This document shows positions 57,477 to 64,000 of a DNA stretch of 64,000 bases, in pieces; positions within the stretch are counted from its first letter, which is position 1, and each line of letters begins with the position of its first letter. The position numbers were made by a program, and so were the translations under genes. Where the stretch lies: positions 5,893,501 through 5,957,500 of the forward strand of contig NZ_CP023692.1 in assembly GCF_008704935.1 (NCBI RefSeq), given 5' to 3'. The notes under the pieces were generated by a model. The model worked only from the letters and a program-made list of their open reading frames with translations. It was not told the origin of the DNA and searched no databases. The stretch is from Streptomyces vinaceus (lineage in GTDB: Bacteria > Actinomycetota > Actinomycetes > Streptomycetales > Streptomycetaceae).

Positions 57477-58700
57477 ATGGCCGACCGGGTCACGGTGATC
57501 GGCTGGGACGGCTCGCCCCTGACCGCGGCCGCCCGGTCCGCGCTCTCCGCCGCCACCCTCGTGGCCGGCGCCGCCCACCACCTCGCCCTGCCCGAGGTAC
57601 CGCCCACCGCCGAACGCATCCGCCTGGGCAGCCTCTCACTCGCCGCCCGCCGCATCGCCGGCCACCGCGGCACCGCCGTCGTCTTCGCCGACGGGGACCC
57701 CGGCTTCTTCGGCGCCGTACGCACCCTGCGCGCCCCGGAGCACGGCCTGGAGGTGGAGGTCGTCCCCGCGGTGTCCTCCGTCGCCGCCGCCTTCGCCCGC
57801 GCCGGAATGCCCTGGGACGACGCCCAGGTCGTCGTCGCCCACCCCCGTACGCTGCGCCGCGCCGTCAACGTGTGCCGCGCCCACGGCAAGGTCGCCGTCC
57901 TCACCTCTCCCGGCGCCGGACCCGCCGAACTGGCCCTGCTGCTCGGCGGGGTCCACCGCACCTTCGTCATCTGCGAGGAGCTCGGCACCTCCAAGGAACA
58001 GGTGACCGTCCTGACCTCCGACCGGGTCCCCGACCACAACTGGCGCGACCCCAACGTCGTCATCGTCATCGGCGGACAGGCCGTCGCCGCCCCCGCCGCG
58101 CCCTCCGCCACCGCCACCGACCCGGCCTGGCTGCTCGGCCAGGGCGCCGCCCACACCGGCGGACGCGGCTGGGCCCGCGCCGGGGCCGGCGCGGGCGAGG
58201 GGGAGTCGGCGCTGCTGCGCGCCGCCCAGCTCGCCCGCCTCGGCCCGCGCACCGGCGACCTCGTCTGGGACATCGGCACCGGTTCCGGCGCCCTCGCCGT
58301 GGAGGCCGCCGCGTTCGGCGCCGCCGTCATCGCGGTCGACGCCGATCCGCGCGCCTGCGAACGCGCGGCGGCCGCCGCCCGCGAGCGGGGCGTACAGCTC
58401 CAGGTCGTCGCCGGCCGCGCCCCGCACGTACTGGAGGACCTCCCCGAACCCGACGTCGTCCGCATCGGCGGCGGGGGAGCCGCGGTCGCCCGGGCCGTCG
58501 CCGACCGCCGCCCCGAACGGATCGTCAGCCACGCCTCCACCCGCGACGAGGCGGAGGCGATCGGCCACGCGCTCACCGAGGGCGGCTACACCGTCGAGTG
58601 CGCGCTCCTCCAGTCGGTGGGCCTGGACACCCGTACGTGGAGCGAACAGGACCGTTCCGTCGTCTTCCTGCTGGCAGCCGAACGCCCCGCGAACCGCTGA
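57477..58700 (+). CDS. cobL: Precorrin-6Y C5,15-methyltransferase (CbiE-CbiT fusion)
   Basis: A 407-residue cobalamin-biosynthesis enzyme. The N-terminal CbiE-type tetrapyrrole methylase (about 4-210) methylates C5; the C-terminal CbiT part (about 225-400, DIGTGSGALAVEAAAFG as SAM site) methylates C15 and decarboxylates. An Ala-rich linker joins them. AGGAG is about 11 nt before the ATG. First of three B12 genes in the same direction. Confidence 0.93.
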   Translation: MADRVTVIGWDGSPLTAAARSALSAATLVAGAAHHLALPEVPPTAERIRLGSLSLAARRIAGHRGTAVVFADGDPGFFGAVRTLRAPEHGLEVEVVPAVSSVAAAFARAGMPWDDAQVVVAHPRTLRRAVNVCRAHGKVAVLTSPGAGPAELALLLGGVHRTFVICEELGTSKEQVTVLTSDRVPDHNWRDPNVVIVIGGQAVAAPAAPSATATDPAWLLGQGAAHTGGRGWARAGAGAGEGESALLRAAQLARLGPRTGDLVWDIGTGSGALAVEAAAFGAAVIAVDADPRACERAAAAARERGVQLQVVAGRAPHVLEDLPEPDVVRIGGGGAAVARAVADRRPERIVSHASTRDEAEAIGHALTEGGYTVECALLQSVGLDTRTWSEQDRSVVFLLAAERPANR

Positions 58701-58705
58701 GCGGT

Positions 58706-58735
58706 CCCCGGCACCACCCGCCGCGGGCGCCGGGG
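58706..58735 (+). terminator. Hairpin after cobL
   Basis: CCCCGGC/GCCGGGG with an inner CCCG/CGGG pairing, 5 nt after the stop. The 271-nt gap to the next gene also has the inverted repeat CGACAA/TTGTCG (58858-58879); no cobalamin riboswitch core is visible. Confidence 0.5.
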
Positions 58736-58971
58736 TAGGCTGGCCGATCGTCGTACCGCCCTGGCATCTCCGGGGGTGACGGCACCGCCGGACGCGCGAC
58801 GTGGCGCAGTCCACAGCGCACCATGCCGGTTATGGCCGCCATGGTGGCTAACGGGCGCGACAATGCTTACGGGTTGTCGTGCGGGGCTTGCGCGCGACGG
58901 ACACGTCGTACGTCAACCCCGCTCGGGCGCCGGGCGATCGAAGACGCACAACCGATGGGCGAGGGGTACGC

Positions 58972-61900
58972 ATGACTGACACCGGCCAGGTACCGGGCGA
59001 GGGTCTCCCGGACAACGCGGGCATGGTGGATCAGCAGGGCATTCCCGCTCCGGTCCAGCACCCGGCCCCCGCCCCCGCGCCCGTCCAGGGCGGCTACGCC
59101 TTCCAGGACCTCGTGGACAACCCGGCCGAGGCGGAGGACGAGGAACTGCTGCTCATGCCGAGCGGCCAGGGCTCGTGGAGCGACCCGCAGGTCGTGCCGC
59201 CGGCGCCGGCCTTCCCGGTCGAGACCTCCTACGGCGACGCTCCCTACGCCGAGTACCCCGAGGCGCAGGCCGCTTACGCGGAGCCCGCCTACCCCGCGTT
59301 CCCCGATCCCGCCTACGGCGACGCCTCCTACAGCGCCGGTGCGCACGAGGCCGGGGGCCGCGATTCCGGCGCGCTCGACCTCGGCGGCCTCGTGGTCCCG
59401 CCGCCGGCGGCCGCCGCGGCGGCTCCGGCCGCGCCCGTGGTCCCGCCGGCCCCTGCCCGCCGGCCGCTGCACATGGGCCCGCCGGTGCCCGAGGCCACCG
59501 GCGGAGTCGTACGTTCCCTCGCCGACCGGGGTCCGGCGGCGGCTCCCGTGACGCCCGTCGTGCCCGTGGCGCAGATGGCCGCTCCGGCGGCGCCCGCGCC
59601 CGTCGCCGCTCCGGTGGCGCCGATCCCGGTCCAGGTGGCCGGGCCGCCGACGGTGGGCCCCGAGTACCTGGACGTCACGGGCCCCGAGGCCGCCGCCGTC
59701 CCGGCCGCGCCGCAGCCGGGGGAGATCCCGCCGCAGGCGGGAGCCCCGTGGACGGCGGAGCCGGTGGCCGTGGCGGAGCACGCCGCCGAGCCGGCCGCCG
59801 CCGAGCCCATCGCCCCCGAGCCCGTGGTGGCGCCCGAGGCCGGGGTGGCCCCCGAGGCACCGGTGGCCGCCGAGGCGCCCGCCGAAGCCCCCGCAGCCGC
59901 GGAGGCCGCCGAGCCGGAGCCGGCCGCGGCGCCGGAGCCCGAGCCGGTCGCCGTCGCCGTACCCGTCGTGGAACCGGCGCCGGAGCCCCTCGCCGAGGCG
60001 CCCGTCGCCGAGCCGGTCGCCGCCGGGCCCGTCGAGGTCCCGGTGGCGCCCGCTGCCGGGCCGGAGCCGGTCATGGCCGAGGCCGCGCCGGTGGAGGTCG
60101 CGGTGGCCGACGTACCCGCGGCGGACGCACCCGTGGTCGAGGCGCCGGCCGCCGGGCCCGAGGCCCCGTCCGCGCAGGCGCCGGCGCAGGCCCCCCAGGC
60201 CCCGGAAGCCCCGCAGGTCCCCGAAGCCCCCCGGCCCGCCGAGGCCGTCGAGGCCGTCGAGGCCGTCGAGCCGGTCGCCACCGAGGCCCCGATCGCCCCC
60301 GTCGCCGTGGAGCCCGTACCGGAGACGGCCCCGCAGCCCGTCGCCGTGGAGCCCGACGCCGCTGCCGAACCCGCGCCGGAGCCGCTCGCCGCGCCCGAGC
60401 CCGCGCCCGAGCCGGTCGTCGTACCGGCCGCCGATCCGGCGGCCGAGGCCGCCGCGGAGGCCGCGCCCGAGCAGTTCGTCGCCCTCGCACCCGTCGTGGA
60501 GCCCTCCGCGGGCGAGGCGGCCCCCGCCTACGCGGACGCCGAGCGCGAGGCCGTCCTGCGCGTCATGCGCGAGCGCCGCGACATCCGCAACGGCTTCCGC
60601 ACCGACCCGATCCCGCACGAGGTGCTCCTGCGCGTCCTGGAGGCCGCGCACCACGCGCCCAGCGTGGGTCACTCCCAGCCCTGGGACTTCGTCGTCATCC
60701 GTTCGGCCGAGACCCGCCGGACCATGCACGAGCTCGCCCAGCGCCAGCGCGAGGCCTACGCCAAGTCGCTGCCCAAGGGCCGGGCGAAGCAGTTCAAGGA
60801 ACTCAAGATCGAGGCCATCCTCGACACCCCGGTGAACATCGTCGTCACCGCCGACCCCACCCGCGGCGGCCGCCACACCCTCGGCCGGCACACCCAGCCG
60901 CAGATGGCCCCGTACTCCTCGGCCCTCGCCGTCGAGAACCTCTGGCTCGCCGCGCGCGCCGAGGGCCTCGGCGTCGGCTGGGTCAGCTTCTTCGACGAGC
61001 GCGAGATGGTCCGCGAACTCGGCCTGCCCGAGCACCTGGAGGTCGTCGCGTACCTGTGCGTCGGCTACGTGGACGAGTTCCCGGAGGAGCCCGAGCTGGC
61101 ACAGGCCGGCTGGTCGCAGCGCCGGCCGCTGGCCTGGGTCGTGCACGAGGAGACGTACGGCCGCCGCGCGCTGCCCGGCGAGGAGCCGCACGACCTGCTC
61201 TCGGAGACGGTCGCCAGCATCCGCCCGCTCGATGCGAAGGCCCTCGGCGAGGCGTGGGAGCGCCAGAAGCGCATGACCAAGCCCGCCGGGGCCCTGGGCA
61301 TGCTCGAAATCATCTCCGCACAGCTGTCCGGCCTCTCCCGGGTCTGCCCGCCGCCGATCCCGGAGCCGGCCGCGGTCGCGATCTTCGCGGGCGACCACGG
61401 GGTGCACGCCCAGGGCGTCACCCCGTGGCCCCAGGAGGTCACGACGCAGATGGTGGCCAACTTCCTGGGTGGCGGCGCGGTCTGCAACGCGTTCGCGAAC
61501 CAGGTCGGCGCCGAGGTCTGCGTGATCGACGTCGGCGTGGCCGGGGACCTGCCCGCCACCCCCGGCCTGCTCCCGCGCAAGGTCCGCCCGGGCACCGCGG
61601 ACCTCTCCACGGGCCCGGCGATGACCCGCGAGGAGGCCGTCGCGGCCATCGAGGTGGGCATCGAGACGGCCCGCGACCTCGTCGCGGCCGGCAACAAGGC
61701 ACTGCTCACGGGCGAGATGGGCATCGCGAACACCACGGTGTCCGCGGCCCTGATCTCGGTCTTCACCGGGGTCGACCCGGCGGAGGTCACCGGCCGCGGC
61801 ACGGGCATCAACGACGAGACCCACGCCCGCAAGGTCGAGGTCGTACGCCGCGCGCTGGAGCTCCACCAGCCGGACCCGGCGGACCCGGTCGGCGTCCTCG

Positions 61901-62244
61901 CGGCCATCGGCGGCCTGGAGCACGCGGCCATCGTCGGCCTGCTCCTCGGCGGAGCCTCGCTGCGCACCCCCGTCATCCTGGACGGCGTCAGCGCCGGAGC
62001 CGCCGCCCTGGTGGCCCGGGCCATCGCCCCCGAGTCCCTCTCGGCGTGCATCGCGGGCCACCGCAGCGCCGAGCCGGGGCACGTGGCGGCCCTGAACAAG
62101 CTGGGCCTGCGCCCGCTGGTCGACCTGGACCTGCGGCTCGGCGAGGGCACCGGCGCCCTGCTGGCCCTCCCGCTCGTCCAGAGCGCGGCCCGCGCGATGC
62201 ACGAGGTCGCCACGTTCGACTCGGCCGGAGTCACCGAGAAGTAG
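58972..62244 (+). CDS. cobT: BluB-CobT fusion with long low-complexity head
   Basis: A 1090-residue fusion. Residues 1-517 are disordered and dominated by Ala, Pro, Glu and Val. Residues about 518-745 form a nitroreductase-like BluB domain (ERRDIRNGFRTDPIPHEVLLRVLEAAHHAPSVGHSQPWDF), which makes 5,6-dimethylbenzimidazole from FMN. Residues about 770-1090 form CobT (FAGDHGV, GEMGIANTTVSAAL, GRGTGIND, LGEGTGA with the catalytic Glu), which attaches phosphoribose to that base. The product of one half is the substrate of the other. GAGGGG lies 6 nt before the ATG. Confidence 0.92.
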   Translation: MTDTGQVPGEGLPDNAGMVDQQGIPAPVQHPAPAPAPVQGGYAFQDLVDNPAEAEDEELLLMPSGQGSWSDPQVVPPAPAFPVETSYGDAPYAEYPEAQAAYAEPAYPAFPDPAYGDASYSAGAHEAGGRDSGALDLGGLVVPPPAAAAAAPAAPVVPPAPARRPLHMGPPVPEATGGVVRSLADRGPAAAPVTPVVPVAQMAAPAAPAPVAAPVAPIPVQVAGPPTVGPEYLDVTGPEAAAVPAAPQPGEIPPQAGAPWTAEPVAVAEHAAEPAAAEPIAPEPVVAPEAGVAPEAPVAAEAPAEAPAAAEAAEPEPAAAPEPEPVAVAVPVVEPAPEPLAEAPVAEPVAAGPVEVPVAPAAGPEPVMAEAAPVEVAVADVPAADAPVVEAPAAGPEAPSAQAPAQAPQAPEAPQVPEAPRPAEAVEAVEAVEPVATEAPIAPVAVEPVPETAPQPVAVEPDAAAEPAPEPLAAPEPAPEPVVVPAADPAAEAAAEAAPEQFVALAPVVEPSAGEAAPAYADAEREAVLRVMRERRDIRNGFRTDPIPHEVLLRVLEAAHHAPSVGHSQPWDFVVIRSAETRRTMHELAQRQREAYAKSLPKGRAKQFKELKIEAILDTPVNIVVTADPTRGGRHTLGRHTQPQMAPYSSALAVENLWLAARAEGLGVGWVSFFDEREMVRELGLPEHLEVVAYLCVGYVDEFPEEPELAQAGWSQRRPLAWVVHEETYGRRALPGEEPHDLLSETVASIRPLDAKALGEAWERQKRMTKPAGALGMLEIISAQLSGLSRVCPPPIPEPAAVAIFAGDHGVHAQGVTPWPQEVTTQMVANFLGGGAVCNAFANQVGAEVCVIDVGVAGDLPATPGLLPRKVRPGTADLSTGPAMTREEAVAAIEVGIETARDLVAAGNKALLTGEMGIANTTVSAALISVFTGVDPAEVTGRGTGINDETHARKVEVVRRALELHQPDPADPVGVLAAIGGLEHAAIVGLLLGGASLRTPVILDGVSAGAAALVARAIAPESLSACIAGHRSAEPGHVAALNKLGLRPLVDLDLRLGEGTGALLALPLVQSAARAMHEVATFDSAGVTEK

Positions 62245-62255
62245 CCGGTACCCCT

Positions 62256-62293
62256 CCCCGGAACCAGGGTCGGTCAGACCCCCGGTTCCGGGG
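62256..62293 (+). terminator. Terminator after the BluB-CobT gene
   Basis: CCCCGGAACC/GGTTCCGGGG outer stem with an inner GGGTC/GACCC stem. Confidence 0.75.
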
Positions 62294-62445
62294 ACGGGCG
62301 GGGTGGGGGAAGGGCCCGCGCGGCGGCGGACGCGGTGGGTCGTATCGTGGACCCGGACAGCAAAACCGCACGTCACACTCCGAAAGCCGCTCCAGCGCAG
62401 CAGCGGCCCGCAGACACCGCCCGCCGCATCAGGAGCCGCACCGCA

Positions 62446-63666
62446 ATGGCCGAACACTCCGCCTACCCCGTAGGACTCCGCCTCGCCGGCCGCCGCGTCG
62501 TCGTCATCGGCGGCGGCCAGGTCGCCCAGCGCCGGCTGCCCGCGCTGGTCGCGGCCGGCGCCGACGTCCTGCTCGTCTCGCCCTCGGCCACGCCCTCCGT
62601 GGACGCCATGGCCGAGACCGGCGAGATCCGCTGGGAGCGCCGCCGCTACCGGGACGGGGACCTGGACGGTGCCTGGTACGCGCTGATCGCGACCCGCGAC
62701 CGGGTTGCCAACGACGCCGCCTCCGCCGAGGCCGAGGCCCGCCGCGTCTGGTGCGTGCGCGCCGACGACGCCGAGGCGGCCACCGCCTGGACCCCGGCCA
62801 CCGGCCGCGTCGAGGGCGTCACCGTCGCCGTCCTGAGCGGCAACGACCCCCGCCGCTCCGCCGCCGTCCGCGACGCGGTCGTCGAGGGGCTGCGCGACGG
62901 CTCCCTCACCCGCAACCGCCCCCGCACCCCCGGCGTCGCCCTCGTCGGCGGCGGTCCCGGTGACCCCGACCTGATCACCGTCCGCGGGCGCCGCCTCCTC
63001 GCCGAGGCCGACGTGGTCATCGCCGACCGGCTCGGCCCCCGCGACCTCCTCGACGAACTCCCGCCGCACGTCGAGGTCATCGACGCCGCGAAGATCCCGT
63101 ACGGCCGCTACATGGCCCAGGAGGCCATCAACAACGCCCTGATCGAGCACGCCAAGGCGGGCAAGGCGGTGGTCCGGCTCAAGGGCGGGGACCCGTACGT
63201 CTTCGGCCGCGGTATGGAGGAGCTCCAGGCCCTCGCCGAGGCGGGCATCCCCTGCACCGTCGTCCCCGGCATCTCCAGCTCCATCTCGGTGCCCGGAGCC
63301 GTCGGCATCCCGGTCACCCACCGCGGTGTGGCGCACGAGTTCACCGTGGTCAGCGGCCACGTCGGCCCCGATGACCCGCGCTCCCTGGTGGACTGGGCCT
63401 CCCTCGCCAAGCTCACCGGCACCCTGGTGGTCCTCATGGGCGTGGACAAGATCGGCCTCATCGCCGAGGCCCTGGTCCGCCACGGGCGCCCCGCCGACAC
63501 CCCCGTCGCGGTCGTCCAGGAGGGCACCACGGCCACCCAGCGCCGCGTGGACGCCACCCTCGCCACCGTCGGCGAGACCGTACGGGCGGCGGAGATCCGT
63601 CCGCCCGCGGTCATCGTGATCGGCGAGGTCGTCAACGTCGCGGCCCCCGCCGGCCCCGCCGCCTGA
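62446..63666 (+). CDS. cobA: Siroheme synthase-type bifunctional enzyme (SUMT)
   Basis: A 406-residue enzyme. The N-terminal precorrin-2 dehydrogenase-like Rossmann domain (VVVIGGGQVAQRR at 18-30) is joined to a uroporphyrinogen-III methyltransferase (LVGGGPGDPDLITVRG at about 166-181, RLKGGDPYVFGRG, VVPGISSSISVPG). It makes precorrin-2 for B12 and siroheme. It is shorter than CysG of enterobacteria, and the middle dimerisation domain is reduced. ATG with AGGAG about 10 nt upstream. Confidence 0.92.
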   Translation: MAEHSAYPVGLRLAGRRVVVIGGGQVAQRRLPALVAAGADVLLVSPSATPSVDAMAETGEIRWERRRYRDGDLDGAWYALIATRDRVANDAASAEAEARRVWCVRADDAEAATAWTPATGRVEGVTVAVLSGNDPRRSAAVRDAVVEGLRDGSLTRNRPRTPGVALVGGGPGDPDLITVRGRRLLAEADVVIADRLGPRDLLDELPPHVEVIDAAKIPYGRYMAQEAINNALIEHAKAGKAVVRLKGGDPYVFGRGMEELQALAEAGIPCTVVPGISSSISVPGAVGIPVTHRGVAHEFTVVSGHVGPDDPRSLVDWASLAKLTGTLVVLMGVDKIGLIAEALVRHGRPADTPVAVVQEGTTATQRRVDATLATVGETVRAAEIRPPAVIVIGEVVNVAAPAGPAA

Positions 63667-63689
63667 AACACCCGCGGCCCGCACGGCCG

Positions 63690-63718
63690 TTGGCACCACA
63701 CCCCGGACAAGGCAGTAT
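63690..63718 (+). promoter_or_regulatory. Leaderless promoter of the right-edge gene
   Basis: TTGGCA (63690-63695), 17 nt, CAGTAT (63713-63718), then 6 nt to the GTG. Confidence 0.5.
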
Positions 63719-63724
63719 CACCCT

Positions 63725-64000
63725 GTGGCTGATCTCATCACCGTCGAAGACCCCGACGACCCGCGCCTTCGCGACTACACGGGCCTGACCGACGTCGAAC
63801 TCCGGCGCCGGCGGGAGCCCGCGGAGGGCCTGTTCATCGCCGAGGGCGAGAAGGTCATCAGACGCGCCAAGGACGCCGGGTACGAGATGCGTTCGATGCT
63901 GCTCTCGGCCAAGTGGGTCGACGTCATGCGCGACGTCATCGACGAGCTCCCGGCGCCGGTCTACGCCGTCACCCCGGAGCTCGCCGAACGCGTCACCGGC
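63725..64000 (+). CDS. SpoU/TrmH-family RNA methyltransferase (5' part)
   Basis: First 92 residues only; the right edge cuts the gene before the SPOUT knot. The N-terminal SpoU_sub_bind-like domain is visible (AEGLFIAEGEKVIRRAKDAG, then RSMLLSAKWVD). GTG start, probably leaderless. A paralogue of the methyltransferase at 13.5 kb in family, not sequence. Confidence 0.8.
   Translation, partial: MADLITVEDPDDPRLRDYTGLTDVELRRRREPAEGLFIAEGEKVIRRAKDAGYEMRSMLLSAKWVDVMRDVIDELPAPVYAVTPELAERVTG

Noticed and set aside
58867..63699. 1610-codon minus-strand open frame
   Set aside because: It is an antisense shadow of the B12 genes caused by GC-rich third positions; its protein is Gly/Arg/Val-rich without domains.

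Overview
The window is very GC-rich, its coding third positions are almost all G or C, and many genes use GTG or TTG starts, tight ATGA/GTGA overlaps or starts 6-8 nt behind a TANNNT -10 box (leaderless). The proteins and gene order are those of a Streptomyces chromosome core: an ethanolamine/glnA4 block, infC-rpmI-rplT, pheST, argCJBDR, argGH, metNIQ and cobalamin genes in the order I recall for the S. coelicolor region around SCO1615 to SCO1552. That comparison is from memory and was not computed. I see no phage, complete insertion sequence, CRISPR array, tRNA or rRNA.

Regions. (1) 1-5.5 kb: ethanolamine permease (cut by the left edge), a GntR/FadR regulator, and a glutamine synthetase-like enzyme, aldehyde dehydrogenase and SDR dehydrogenase that together suggest ethanolamine use through gamma-glutamylation. 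A 24-bp motif is shared by the two outward promoters. (2) 5.5-11.5 kb: secreted HAD phosphatase, PLP amino-acid enzyme, a membrane protein coupled to a mycosin-like S8 protease, SseB and DUF1844. (3) 11.5-19.6 kb: translation block infC-rpmI-rplT with a long structured leader and an ATC start for infC, then an RNA methyltransferase, an orphan histidine kinase and pheST. (4) 19.6-28.9 kb: a SpoIIE-type phosphatase with the only TTA (bldA) codon I found in a real gene here, a TPR regulator behind a palindromic repeat, Nudix hydrolase, 3-hydroxyacyl-CoA dehydrogenase, glycosidase-like Tat protein, DUF1918, and a divergent EamA exporter/MocR regulator pair whose start codons overlap. (5) 28.9-33.1 kb: a looser, less GC-biased patch with a three-S1-domain protein, an alpha/beta hydrolase behind an 18-bp perfect inverted repeat, HEAT-repeat protein and gene remnants. 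(6) 33.1-44.8 kb: argCJBDR, then L,D-transpeptidase, PPOX-fold and HEAT proteins, then argG and argH. ArgR-type boxes overlap the argC and argG promoters, so the last gene of the first operon (argR) probably controls both units and itself. (7) 44.8-53.5 kb: HAD protein, TetR/MFS efflux pair, a beta-helix protein with a channel-like C-terminus, PlsC acyltransferase, glycerophosphodiesterase, sigma-like protein, GNAT, two small membrane proteins and a broken HAD phosphatase gene. (8) 53.5-56.6 kb: metNIQ behind an apparently leaderless 28-codon peptide ending CMCRMCAF, the best candidate here for a little-described control system (cysteine/methionine-sensing translation of a leader peptide). (9) 56.6-64 kb: GNAT, cobL, a BluB-CobT fusion with a 517-residue Ala/Pro/Glu-rich head, a cysG/cobA-type siroheme/B12 enzyme and the start of a SpoU methyltransferase cut by the right edge.

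Most core genes are placed securely. Start codons were chosen from ribosome-binding sites and -10 spacing, and alternatives are noted. Functions of the small membrane, HEAT, S1 and beta-helix proteins are uncertain.
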